Assembly (NCBI GenBank): GCA_000469685.2
Contig: LS997567.1
Span: 38,963,005-39,027,004 of the forward strand
Length of the DNA: 64,000 nt
Direction of reading: 5' to 3'
Source of the DNA: Haemonchus contortus
Taxonomy: Eukaryota; Nematoda; Chromadorea; Rhabditida; Trichostrongylidae
Made by a program: the position numbers and the translations under genes. Below, in pieces: positions 23,602 to 34,619 of this stretch. Each line of letters opens with the position of its first letter. Position 1 is the first letter of the stretch. Under the pieces are notes generated by a model. It was not told the DNA's origin. It was given only the letters and a program-made list of their open reading frames with translations, and made no database searches.

Positions 23602-23893
23602 AAAGGATAAAGTCTTAGGCGTCAATCCATTCCCTTTTTGGGATGCACCCCGCATTTGTCTTCCATTCAGAATCGTGGTGGCGGTTTCGAATGCCTGCGT
23701 GGCTCATTCAATGTCTTATGGTGGCCAGCTAATGAACAAACTTGAGCTTTTATCCTCCTAGACGAATCTGGTACAAGTTCTGGGTTCTAGAGGGATGAAA
23801 GGCTTGTTTGGCCCAGGGTGCATAGATGCGGGATTTAATTTCCGTATCATGCGATTGTGGGAGTGCGCCACTTACCACTACACCATCTCCGCC
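23602..23893 (-). mobile_element. tRNA-like SINE, copy 1
   Basis: The minus strand begins GGCGGAGATGGTGTAGTGGT, an A-box-like tRNA head. About 290 nt later it ends with GGGTGCATCCC...AAGACTTTATCC-like sequence. The same head, the middle CTTGTACxxxxTxxxCTGGxG and GCTGGCCACC, and the tail recur at 28215-28488 (minus) and 31630-31913 (plus). No coding capacity. This is a Pol III-type retroposon by inference. Confidence 0.7.
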
Positions 23894-23979
23894 CACTATC
23901 TTTATTCTTATATTTATAGCTTTATACACGAGTGAAATGTGATCCAACTCCACCTCCCATTTACTTGAAGAAGACCAGT

Positions 23980-24250
23980 GGTCTTGCTCAGGAGACGGGC
24001 AGTAGGATCGGTTTTGTGTAATCGATTCGCCTCGCGAGCGGCAGTCGCGGACCATTTGCCTCTTATTACAGTCCTAGCGTTCTTCACACAGCTCATTCGA
24101 TGTGCCATTATTATTTTTGGGATTATTCTGAAGTAGGTTCTTTTGTTCCTGTATTTCTTTCTTGCCGCTAAATTCTACTACATTCCTTCGCGCGCGGCGC
24201 CTCTTTCGCCGCGACGCGATGGTTTCGTTACCACTGCATCACACCCGTCC
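23980..24250 (-). repeat. Dispersed 'gacgggcagtag' repeat, copy 2
   Basis: GACGGGCAGTAGGATCGGTT, TAGCGTTCTTCA and CTACATTCCTTCG occur in the same order and spacing as in 53075-53345, and as the reverse complement of 51000-51290. Spans roughly 270 bp. No open frame. Confidence 0.7.
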
Positions 24251-24706
24251 TTGCTATAGCAGTAGGTAGCTATCGATTGGTACAGTAGGACCGACAAATC
24301 TGATCCGATAAATCACTGACAATATACCTTTTATCCGGTTGGGACCAGCTAAGTGCTAATCCTTTATATTTGGAAATATGAATTGTCACGATTGAATACT
24401 GGTTCACTGAGGGGTAAACTAAAAATTCACTGAGGCAAAAGTCATCATACTCGTCACAAACTGAGCTGATTTACCCTACCGGGTAATAAAGCTGAACTGA
24501 TTTCGTTGAATCACTGGCCATACTCTTGTAACTCCTTCAAGTTCAACATTAACTATTTATTTATTGATTATTTTTTTTCAGACGACGCAATCATTGATCA
24601 CAGTCAGAACTGACAATGATGCCAGATAAATAATGTCCGTGACTATAGTACAGGTATTTCTTTCCGGCCGTAAAGGGGCCTTAATAGGAATATGCAAGCA
24701 CCGAGA

Positions 24707-25038
24707 TCATCCAAGAAGGATGCGGTTGAAGTTGTTATTGTTGTTGTTTGTGGTGTAGAGTGGCCACTCACTGCCGGGCAAAGGATTGAACTGCCGCTTC
24801 GTTCGGTGAATTCTGCAATTTTGGTCGTTTCTTTCAATGAATGAAATGACAAATATTCGAAATAGATGTCCAGTTACAGGAGAAACAACCAAAATAAATA
24901 GTAACAACAGATTTTCCTGAAGGCAAGTAAGACATTACTTTAGAATCTATTCAAGTAACGATCCTCTTGGACCTCACGGACTCACCCGGTGGCTAAGGCG
25001 ATGACCGCAAGCACGAGCAAGAGGAATAGATGGCGCAT
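24707..25038 (-). CDS. Secreted PGSEWPLY peptide precursor (cluster member 4)
   Basis: Exons 25038-24986 and 24812-24707 encode 52 residues. The signal peptide MRHLFLLLVLAVIALATG ends in phase 2, followed by IHRTKR and the mature start QFNPLPGSEWPLYTT. A run of Asn residues follows, and the end is RILLG. The predicted mature peptide is 28 residues, again with N-terminal Gln and C-terminal Gly and no Cys. It differs from member 3 mainly by the Asn tract, which is encoded by an AAC/AAT microsatellite-like stretch. A TATTTAAG box and the shared upstream block precede the gene. A recent duplicate of member 3 is likely. Confidence 0.82.
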
Positions 25039-25124
25039 CCTCAACCGTTCAACTAATCTTATGGGTTGCTTAAATAGGAGATTAAGCCATGTGATTGCCA
25101 TTGGCGATGATTACCCCTTGGTTT

Positions 25125-25177
25125 ATGTCACTTCAAATCAAAGATCAGTTCTGTGTTACCGAAATGCCAATCAGTTC
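25125..25177 (-). promoter_or_regulatory. Shared upstream block of peptide gene 4
   Basis: The plus strand reads TGTCACTTCAAATCAAAGAT then CAGTTCTGTGTTACC and later CAATCAGTTC. It lies ~90-140 nt upstream of the ATG, the same place as in gene 3. Confidence 0.65.
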
Positions 25178-25199
25178 GCCGGCCGTTCGGAGATCTGAA

Positions 25200-27380
25200 G
25201 ATGACGAACAACGAGTTCGAGATAGAACAAGTTTTGGTCCACGTGGACTGATAATTTCAAGGAGTTGACATTTCTACTGCGGTCAGGGTTAGAACGGTTG
25301 AGTAATTCAAAGATCGCAATATTAAAAAAGAAATCGGGATAGGGGCAATTGAGATCCCAGCTATCTAGTACTCCAGCTCAGGATTTCTTCACTCCATACT
25401 TTCTCCTTCCGTGTTCCACTTGTCAGCAGGACCAGCTTTTCTGATATGTTGATGCCACCTTCCCTGTGAAGTGCTCCGGGATAAAGGACAAAAATTCCCG
25501 AGGCCTTGGGCAAGGTATCACTCCAGCGCTACTTTGAACGTCCTTATTTAGGGCCAAGTCCAATCTTGCTGGAACATTTCGGTCGCCATTTAGTAAATGA
25601 GTTGCCTTTGATATTCAAAATAAGATTTAGGTGACCACAACTTCAGTCCCCACCCTTCCATGAGCGGTGATTACGACCACAGCTGTCCGAACTGAAGATT
25701 TTCTTCTGAAACCAGTCGCTCAAGAGTAAGCAGCATACCGAATTGTAGTATGCGGTTAAACTACCTTATTTTGGGAAATGATCCCATCTATTTTTAGGCA
25801 ACCCCGAAACGGGATGTGTACGTGACTTTCAACCCTTTCGTCATTTGACGAAACTTGGCGCACTTGGCGGCACACTAGTGCCGGAAATGAAGCATCCGCA
25901 AGTGATCTGATGGCATTTCAGCAGTCAGCTGGGCCTAAACATTGCTTGTATAAGGATAGGAGGACAAGAAGATATGATAACCTGAATATTGTGTTGAACA
26001 TCAAAGGTAATTGACATAGCGAATGATGAATGAAATGTTCCAATAAGTCTGGTCTCGTCTTTAGAGGGTCTAAATTCAACTGATGTTGTACTTCATGTAT
26101 ATGATACACGAGAACTGCTGTTAAACTATAAATAGTATAAACTCGGGCAAAAGTTGAGCGTTAGACCGCTTCGTGATGAGAGCACTACCTCTTGAAGGTT
26201 GCACACGCTGCCTTACAGTGTCGTCTAATGAAGGCCATGGGGACCCACTCCATTTGGACTGAATGCCCTCTATAGACGTCCAAGGAAAACCCTCGGATTA
26301 TGGGGATTTGCAAGAGCACGCTGCAATTCTTCATGAAAATAATCTCTTTCTGTTGATAACCCTGCCGAATCTCGTGTAGGGTTGACAGAAACCGCAAATA
26401 CACCGACACATTGTTTTCCAGCTACCTCTGGTACCACCAATTTTCCCTAAGACATTCCCTAAGAGACATTTCCATCCGCAAGTTTCGCATCCCATTGTAC
26501 TCCCGTGTCCAGTGCTCTCATAGGCCTCTCCAGTATTAGGTCTCCCTTCGGAAAGCTATTAAATTCAACCGGTAATACTTGTCATGCCCACAACTCGTGG
26601 CTATGTTGACTGTGTGAAAGTTCAATACCACTAAGGATTTCCAAATTATTCAGGAATTCAAAAGCCTGAAATATTGAGGACGGCTTTTACTAAAGGGCAG
26701 GAAAATTAGTTAGGGATCCCCTGCTATTCTTTGGAACATTGTCAAGGTGCAGTTCAAGGATGGAAATTGGACGGGATCCTCACGCTTCTTACCATGACGG
26801 TTATGACGAAAACGAAGGCAGTTTCAGCAACAATGGCAAGGCAAGAAAGCATCATCTATAAAGGATGTAATTTGTGTACAACATGATTGCTTCCCACATT
26901 TTTTTGTATCGTTCAATCTGCCTTAGAAGCTTCGAAATTAACAGCTTATTGAAAGCGACATGGGAATGTTTCTGTGCCATAATCAACCATACCAACATGC
27001 TGACATCAACCAAGACAGCCTGCGTTTCAGCAGGATGACCTTTGGGGCAGCTCTTATCAGAAGCCTCAAATTCCTAGCAAAGGATTTACATAGCAATTTT
27101 AGGTCGCTCGTAACTCAGCTGAGGCGAATAGTTCAGACGTTTGGTCTGATTTCTGTAACCACCACCCGAATCGTTGGGAAGTTGTGGGCTATATGCTCAG
27201 CTTTCCTGTGATCAGAGCACGGCATTGGTGAGAAGCCAGAGCCTTAAAAACGTTGGCAGTAGCGAATAGGAAGCTGAGCCCGACATGAATATCGCCAGAA
27301 CATTTTTAACATCGATGAAAGTTTCACATATTTAAACGGAAAACAGGTCGCTTCAACACCTTGACACAGAGGGGGAGACC
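25200..27380. other. Intergenic region, no supported gene
   Basis: Frames at 25918-26109, 26185-26409 and 26960-27211 show no domain or consistent splice sites. A short hydrophobic minus frame beginning near 26858 (MMLSCLAIVAETAFVF) before a GTAAGA donor could be a signal exon, but no TATA block or partner exon was found. Confidence 0.4.
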
Positions 27381-27439
27381 TGTTGCCTTTTGAGTATACA
27401 ACTTCATGGGGTTACCGAAGTATGGACATATGTATGTTA

Positions 27440-27525
27440 ATATTTGTTTTTCATGTGTATTTTCGAAGCTCTTGCTACTCCACTTTATTGGTTAGCTTTC
27501 GGCATATAATGCCTTCTTCAGACCT
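27440..27525 (-). ncRNA. Hammerhead-ribozyme-like core next to Penelope fragment
   Basis: The minus strand around 27509-27533 reads CTGAAGA, then a perfect stem-loop AGGCAT-TAT-ATGCC, then GAAA. This is the CUGANGA / stem II / GAAA arrangement of hammerhead cores known in Penelope-like elements. GCTA ... TAGC downstream could form part of stem III. I could not fit a canonical NUH cleavage site or stem I, so the motif may be decayed or coincidental. Confidence 0.35.
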
Positions 27526-27701
27526 TAACTTTACAATACATAGTTGCAAACAACCAGTCAACAATCAGTTACTACATAGAACACATAGGATCTTATCAAA
27601 CCAACCAGAAATGTTGGGGAATAGGGGAGGGGAGTGGACCTATTGGCGGGGAACTTGAAAGAAAAATGAGACCGCTCTTCTCCAGAGGCGACGGAGCGTT
27701 A

Positions 27702-28163
27702 TCATTCAATCAGTCTCAGCAGGTCACGCATCTCCTCCTTTGCATTGATTTCCGGTCGGATACAGTATATTTCCCGTGCCTCCATGATTTTCCTTTCCAG
27801 AGGCCGCACCAAATATCTATGTAAAACTCTCACATCGAAAGATGGAGCGTTTTCCTTCTCATGCCTGAGTGTACGGTGCCTGGAAAAGCTGCTGTGTGGG
27901 TAGGCAGCGGGATTAGCCAACGCTCTTCTATGTTCGTCCAGACGGATCTTCAAGGGTCTTACGGTCTCCCCCACGTACTTCTCTCCACATCCTCCGCATT
28001 GAATCAAGTAGACGGTGCCTTGAAGCTCGCAGATCTTTTCAGATGTACAGTAGCGACAAGACTGCTCGCGGCATCGTTTTTCGTAGATCCGAGAAGATGT
28101 CAGGAGATTCCTCAGGCAAGTCGATAGTGGACACCTAGAAGTGTAGAATTCAGCATTATGCAT
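27702..28163 (-). mobile_element. Penelope-like retroelement fragment, GIY-YIG endonuclease
   Basis: A 153-codon open frame encodes the C-terminal endonuclease of a Penelope-like element. A CCxxC-like cysteine set (CREQSCRYC) comes first. Then come the GIY-YIG core as VYLIQCGGC...KYVGET, the conserved Arg/Glu-His (LKIRLDEHRRAL), and a later Glu (ERKIMEAREIY) with PEIN near the end. No reverse transcriptase is seen upstream, where a SINE lies within ~50 bp, so this is a 5'-truncated copy. The frame is intact, suggesting fairly recent insertion. The flank at 27470-27535 resembles the non-coding end of such elements. GIY-YIG enzymes nick DNA to prime target-site reverse transcription. Confidence 0.85.
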
Positions 28164-28214
28164 TTAATTGAAAAGACCGCCTAGACCATTATTTCACATA
28201 TACAATTTCCAAAG

Positions 28215-28488
28215 ACGTTTATCAGTCCCGATCGTTGGATACGCTCCCCGATCCACTTCCACCTAGCATCGCAGTGACGTTGTGAACAGTATGTGGGATG
28301 TTTGATGAATTCTGGTGGCTAGCCGATGTACAAGTGAGTGACTCCATCTTACCGGACCATTTGGACCTAAATAACCGAGCCCGGAAGGATGAATGCCTTG
28401 GTTGGTCTGGGGAGTCCGGATCTGAGACTCGATTCCTGGACCACGCGTATGTGGAAGGCTTGCCTATTGCTACCACACAATCTCCGCC
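28215..28488 (-). mobile_element. tRNA-like SINE, copy 2
   Basis: The minus strand starts GGCGGAGATTGTGTGGTAGC. It has an ATCGAGTCTC B-box-like string about 45 nt in, and ACTTGTACATCGGCTAGCC in the middle, as in the copies at 23602-23893 and 31630-31913. It ends close to the truncated Penelope fragment. Confidence 0.65.
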
Positions 28489-28499
28489 GTAGACAACCG

Positions 28500-31050
28500 G
28501 TACTGACTGAAATCGTCAGTAGGATGATGCATCTTTTCACAGATTTAATGCGGTTGTGCTCTGGAGCTGTATCTGATCGGAGTGAAAAAAAACTAAAGGA
28601 AGGCCCTCGTCACAGAAAGTTGTTCAGTTGAGAAGTACAGTCAGCAAACTCCTTTTGTTTCCAAGGATATTGATAAACTTTAGGACATTCGAAAGAAATT
28701 TTCTTGCTATCTGAATATTCCGGTGTAGAAAGTGGTCTATCGTTTGCGTTTCAGCGTAATAGCTGGGCTATTCAATTTCAATAGCATGAACTTGGCACAA
28801 AGCCCAAGGAATGGGCAGATAAGATAAAATCTGCTCACTGACAGGTATCTACTAACGAACAACTAGTGTCACTGTAACAAAAAATCTGGCTATGACAATA
28901 GCGTTTCTAGAACTTACTTCAGTTTTGTCATCACTTCTGAGAAGAAGCACAAACTCGAACAACGCCCTGACGGAACCGATTGCGAACTGGAACTTCCACT
29001 TGAACACTCCGTGTCAAGACCATTAGCTCATTCAAGAAAAAACCTTGAGTACATCCGATGCCAGAACTGAACGCACGTGAATTTCTGCTGCCTGTTCAGT
29101 GGGTTTTTAAGGTGTGTCCGTTATTGAGAGCTGTCAGATGCTGACAATACAATCAGCGCTTTCCTCTACATGAACCGCTCTCAGCTTCGGGTCTAGAACA
29201 GTCTCAAAAAACTCTGGGAACCTCGCCACTCCAAAGCTCTGCCCCCTGCAGCTAAAGTGTTTGTCAATATCTGGATCAGCCCGGATGGAGGACATGACCT
29301 CTTGGGCTTTGGTGTGGTGTGAGTCAATATCCGAACCGAAGCCTTAACTTTATCAGAGTAAACATCTCCCCTCAGCTTGATGGATGTAGAGAAGGACATG
29401 TCTACTATGAGTGCCCACAATTACTGTATACTTAGATAAATACCAGCAATCGTACATAGCAGTTCAAGAAAAAATTCTGCGACGATCGAAGGTGTCCTCA
29501 CTATACTCGTGTAAACGTACCCTATCCATTTATTAATCTTGATCTGGCACAAATGCGCTGTTACGTTGTTTACTGACTGTGTTCTTCAGAATCTCTTGCT
29601 CCGGTATAGGAAACACCTTTTGCTGACACAGGCTTCTAAGTTTAAGCATTGATTCCTTTAAATTCTATGGGAAGGCATTCATGATTCACTCAGAAGGTGG
29701 GAGAAGATTACTAACTTTACTTGTGAACTTACTGTCAATTTTAGCGGCAAACGACAAGATTGTAGGGAACTTCGAACGAAAATTCCGATGAAATCACTAA
29801 TCCTCTGAAGATCATACCAGTTATGGAATAACTCGTCCCCTAAATGGTAAAGGAACGTTTGAGATTAACGTCTGTGCAGCTACACTGCTTACTGAAGGAC
29901 TAATCGCGAAGAACTCGACGTCTGTTTAATTATACCATACACTTAAGTCCTACTGACAGGATCAGAATGTTTTCAGAATTTTCAAAGGGATTTATTTGAC
30001 TGATACCAAAAACTGTTCGTGCTCCTCATTACGGACTGGTAGAACGTTACCGATTTTACTTATGAGTGTTAGATTAGATGGCTGCCTACAATTTGACGAA
30101 TTACCATTGATAAGGAACAATTTTCATTTCAACCGTTAGGGCACGTCTTCAATCTTTGACCAAACTTCAAGGGAAACGTTCTGTTCACGTTTGATCGAAC
30201 AAAAAGTAGGACACGTATGAATGGTGGAACGTCGAATGTCTGCACCCAAACTGAACACTGATCCCGATTTCAACCATCTATCTTTTTTTTTTTACAATTT
30301 TCATGCCGAGATGAAGTAGTGTAGAGTCATACCGGTTCCACAAAACGATGTATTTCTTTGTTAGAGTACCTTCTGGTGTAATAATTTAGCGTAATAGACC
30401 AAGTTCAAAAAGTGTTAGTGCAACTAGTAACTTGTAAGGTTTGGGTCGAGCTACAGGAGAGATCTGACTGCTGGTGAGTGGATTTTCCCGTTTCAACACT
30501 ATCTTAGAGCTTGAAAGAGCAAAGACGATTGCTGTCGTAAACACAATACACTTACAAACCCACAATCAATTATCACATCAGATCCTGTGTATGAATGCAC
30601 TCATACAATGCAGTTATTTACGAATGTAGCCCAGAAAAAAATTGATTCCGTTACAGGAGTCAGCCGAGCCGAGTGAGGAAGGTTCGATTGTTCATAGGTA
30701 CCATTTGGAAGCATACTACTGACTAGTAACTTTACTCTGTGGACATAGTTGAATGTAGTCATCCTCGATTATCATTGTGACTTTGGCCTGCGGAGAGATC
30801 CTTCGCTTCGCTCTCTTAATTTATGGAATTAAAAAAAATTAGGATCATGGTGGAGATGAAAGTTTCAACTTCAACCAAAACCCAAAATTTTGAGCTACCC
30901 CATAGAAATTGAAATGACCGATCGAATATGCACTGCATGCATCCGGTCATGCCGTTCTCAGGGGTGAATCCTCTTCACTTCCAACTTAACAACGCAGTTG
31001 AAATGACGTTCAGTAGGAGAAAAATATCAGAGCAAGATTAGGGTACTGAG
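28500..31050. other. Non-coding interval with repeat remnants
   Basis: No gene supported. 30340-30620 contains a degenerate outlier of the 32.4-33.7 kb tandem repeat (GATTTTCCCGTTTCAACACT and AATACACTTACAAACC-like strings). Confidence 0.5.
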
Positions 31051-31051
31051 C

Positions 31052-31273
31052 TTATTTGTTCGTAGCCCTTTGCATTGGTGCAACTTTATGGTGGACTGCA
31101 ATTGTGCTAGCAGCAGTATGGGATTTCCGGGTTGTGTTTAGAAGAGCTTTCAGGAGGCGCTTCATAGAGGCTCTAGCTCTGTTCCATCTAAATTTTTCCG
31201 AGCTCTCTCTTCTACGCTGTTGTTCTGAGCCTGAAACCTTTGGTCTTGCATAAACAGGGGTCCGATGTTCCAA
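31052..31273 (-). other. Overlapping open frames of unclear status
   Basis: A basic minus frame (EQQRRRESSEKFRWNRARAS) and a hydrophobic plus frame are both open over 200 bp. Neither has splice signals or a recognised domain. Possibly an old transposon coding relic. Confidence 0.25.
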
Positions 31274-31629
31274 TTAACTTTACGACCTTGCCGTTAGTTT
31301 GCCACATATTCCATTGTGTTCAGAACTTCGGTTCCCGTTCTTTGAAGCATGATTTTGTCGAATTATTTTAGATATTACGAACGCAGTAGACCTGAGGTAG
31401 GGCGAGAGGGAGGGGGGTGGTTCTAGGAACAATAGGAGTTAAGCCCTTTGATTCCGTTCCTGTTCAGATTGCTTCTGACTAGGAATCGGATTCGTACGGG
31501 GCCATGCTTTCAGCAAGCTCTAGCTGGGCAACTAGCATCGATCTGCATTGAAGCTACTACTCTTTTTCCTTTTTTCATTCCTATCCCTGGAAAATGGCCT
31601 ATTTGCTTGTTATATTGGTCATTTTCGAA

Positions 31630-31913
31630 GGCGGAGATGGTGTAATGGCGTGTGGCCCACTATCCATGGTCCGAGAGTCGAGCCTGGACCACTGTTCGCT
31701 AAGGCCAACTAGGCCTACCATCGTTCCGGCCTCTACTAATCGGTACCATACTCGTCTGGAAGAACAACGTGCACTGACTTGTACTTCGGCTGGCCACCGT
31801 AAGTCATGGCCTAAGGCACATAGGTATACAATATGCCACTAGGAAGTCGAATGCTGGGTGCACCTCCCAGAAGGGATTCATTAAGGCTCAAAGACTTCAT
31901 GCTTTATTAATTT
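31630..31913 (+). mobile_element. tRNA-like SINE, copy 3
   Basis: Starts GGCGGAGATGGTGTAATGGC, contains ACTTGTACTTCGGCTGGCC and ends with GGTGCACCTCCCAGAAGGG...AAGACTTCATGC. It is the plus-strand counterpart of the copies near 23.7 and 28.3 kb. Confidence 0.7.
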
Positions 31914-32394
31914 CAAGTCATTTAATGCAGAAGGGTCATATTTGAATAGACAATTAAGTAAAACGTAATACATTTATCACTGCTTTATCACTCGAGCACT
32001 TCATAATCACCTCTGTTGAGCGAAAATGTAAAACGAAGTTCTATGACTGAATTGCTTTCCGGCTTTGTGGAAAACGCAAAGGTCAGCCCATCGGGTTCCG
32101 CTGTCCGTCGTGAGAAAAACCCATAAATCAACTTTCTTCATACAGCAAAAAACTTCGTGCATTGAGTGCGTGACGTACCCAACGACACAGGTCAAGAACG
32201 ATTTGCTTATCCTTGGGATACAGTAACAGCAACACAATATTGTATAAGGATAGCACTAAAACTAATATCCAGGTATCACTCTTATCTCTGGGTGGTCAAA
32301 GTCAAACTTCGATTAGTAGAATCTTCGGATCATGCTAGCGAATATTAAGCTGAATACCAGTTCGAATTATGCAAAAGTTCAAAGAGCCGAAAAT

Positions 32395-33660
32395 GGTTTC
32401 TTGGACTAGTTTTACTGAAAACTGACTTACTGTGATAGTGAATAACTTCAAGTAAATCCCTACGCATTTGAATCCCTCCTCCTGACCATCAAGGGCACGG
32501 AAATCGCCTGCATTCGGCCATTTGTGGGGTATGGCTAGAGTTGTTGTAGAACGCTCACATCTGGTAAACGGCTTTTCCCGTTTCAACGTCATGTCAAAGT
32601 TCGAATGAGCAGCACGATTGCCAGGCTAGTAAAAAGTAATACACTTTAACTGGGTGATTAACATACGCATACAAGCTAGCCCGCTTGATACTGGTGGGGG
32701 ATTGGAACCTTTGAGATAACAATTCCACGATACAGGCAGGAATACAGTATCCTGTCTCGTACTTATTTGATTTACTACGGTTAGATGATATAATTTAATA
32801 GCTGTTTACCAATTTCAACTGTATGAAGCTTCAAGCAGTTCAAAATGATTATTGGACCTACTTTTGCAGAGGATTGAGTTACTGCGGTAGCAGATGGCTT
32901 CAAAAAGGCTCTTCCACCCATGAATCCCTCTTTTCGACCACCCAACGGAGCGGAAGTCGTTACGTGCAGTGATTCGTGGGGGGGGGGGGGGGGGGGGAGG
33001 GTCTTGCGTCGAGCTGTTGTAGAACGCTCACATCCGGTTATCGGTTTTTTCCTGTTTCAGCGTCATGTTAAAGCTCGGGAGAGCAATAACGGTTGCTATG
33101 CTAGTAAAAAATAATACACTTCGGTTGGGTAATTAACATACATACACATACAAGCCTATCCCGCTTGATGATGGTGGGTGATGGGAAGTGTTGAGATAGA
33201 AAATCATGGTATATACAGAAACAATGTATCCTTCTCGTGTTTATTCAAGTTACGGTAATTAGTTACCAGAGTTGGAAATGTAAAATTTCAGTTGACCTAA
33301 AGTGATTGTTTGAACCACCTCGATGAGAAATAAATAATGGGACGATAGAGTCTTCAAGTAGTTCCCTACACCTATGAATCCCTCTTTCTGACCATTCGAG
33401 GAAAAGGAAATGGCTTGTAATTGGTAAGTCATAAGGTCGAGGGTGTTCACTATTGATAATCGGTTTTTCCCGTTTTAGTGACATGTTAAAGCTCGAATAA
33501 GCAACAACGGTTGTTATGCTAGTAAAAAATAATACACTGCGATTGGGTAATTGACATACACGTACAAGCCTAGCCCGCTCGGTGATGGTGGGCTATTGGA
33601 ACTGTTGGGATAGTCGGGATGAAAAAAACCCGTACAGACAGGAATACCGTATCCCGTCTG
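32395..33660. repeat. Three tandem ~450-bp diverged repeats
   Basis: Units begin near 32395, 32846 and 33303. Each contains, in order, ATGAATCCCTC-like sequence, CGGTTTTTCCCGTTTxAxxG, CTAGTAAAAAxTAATACACT, ACAAGCCTAxCCCGCTxG and GGAATACxGTATCCxGTCT. A fourth, more decayed unit lies near 30.35-30.62 kb. A poly-G run (32978-32997) interrupts the second unit. No open frame is conserved between units. Confidence 0.8.
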
Positions 33661-33699
33661 ATGTTTCGAAAGAAAAGAACAGAAAAAATGAATCTGATC

Positions 33700-34440
33700 T
33701 TCCGTGAACATTCTATCCTCGTGTAGGCTAGTGAAACAGGAACTCTTTTCGATTTTGAACCAAAAACTGTGTTCTCACACATCCTACGCCACCGCTTTTT
33801 CCCAATCCCACTCTGCTTAGGTTCGTTACCTCTACGAACCCCGAGATCATTATTAAGTGAATCACATCGTATTAAATTAATTGTACAGATCTAAGAAAGG
33901 GCTACTCAAAACATTATCATTATTTATTATTATTTGACTTCTATACATATTTATTGCTGCTTATTACTTTATTGCTCGCTTTTTAGAAGAACATATCTAG
34001 TCCTAAGATAGTAAAGCTTCTTCGTTCTCTTCACTGTGATGAACAAAGAAGAAATGAAGAATAAACCCACCCAAGCAACAGGTGGATCCCTTCCAAAGGA
34101 GGTCTACAAGTGCGACTTCTGCAGCGAGCCATTCTCATGAAATCGAAAAGTTCTTACAGATCGCGCACCCCATTCCAATTCGTGGATCGTATTTTCATTC
34201 ATATCTTAATGCTTGAATTGAGATACTTGAATAAAGGCCATTCTAAGTGAAAAAGATTATTAGCTTTGTGAAAAAGAACAATTCCGTTACGTGGAAAACT
34301 CGGCGAATTGGTCGCCGTTGATGGAATGATGAGTAAGGGTACACAATGTTACCAAGACCTAATCGCTCGAAGCTGGAACCTGTTCCGATTTCTCACCACC
34401 GATCACAAACGACCAGTTTCGTGGTGTCTGAGGTTTGAAA
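33700..34440. other. Intergenic region, no gene seen
   Basis: AT-rich sequence, with short TTA/ATT tracts near 33915-33970. Nothing else is supported. Confidence 0.5.
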
Positions 34441-34444
34441 AAAT

Positions 34445-34469
34445 GAACTGATTTATGAGTACGTAACAC
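34445..34469 (+). promoter_or_regulatory. Partial shared upstream block before the 34.5-kb signal exon
   Basis: GAACTGATTTATGAGTACGT followed by AACAC resembles the coding-strand start of the block of peptide gene 4 (GAACTGATT...GGTAACAC). A GGTATATAAAC TATA box lies at about 34488-34498. Confidence 0.4.
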
Positions 34470-34532
34470 CCACAAGCGAGTTCTCTCGGTATATAAACTT
34501 CTAGGGTGCAATGGTTAGCCAAGAATCGAGAT

Positions 34533-34579
34533 ATGCGCCTTTTCCTGCTGTTTGCACTCATCGTCGTTTTGGTCAGCGG
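34533..34579 (+). CDS. Orphan signal-peptide exon of the peptide family (plus strand)
   Basis: After a TATATAAAC box, the second ATG opens MRLFLLFALIVVLVSG and ends in phase 2 (GG|GTAAGT), exactly the exon-1 design of peptide genes 1-4. No downstream exon with Lys-Arg-Gln or PGSEW is visible in the proper phase. The acceptors at about 34632 and 34700 give only short frames (one contains YVKRWQ in the wrong phase). It may be a decayed gene or one with a diverged second exon. Confidence 0.45.
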
Positions 34580-34619
34580 GTAAGTGCAAGTATTTCAATA
34601 CTCTCTTCTCCTCTACTTT

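Noticed and set aside
28222..28476. Open frame upstream of the Penelope fragment, considered as reverse transcriptase
   Set aside because: It lies within a SINE copy and has no RT motifs.
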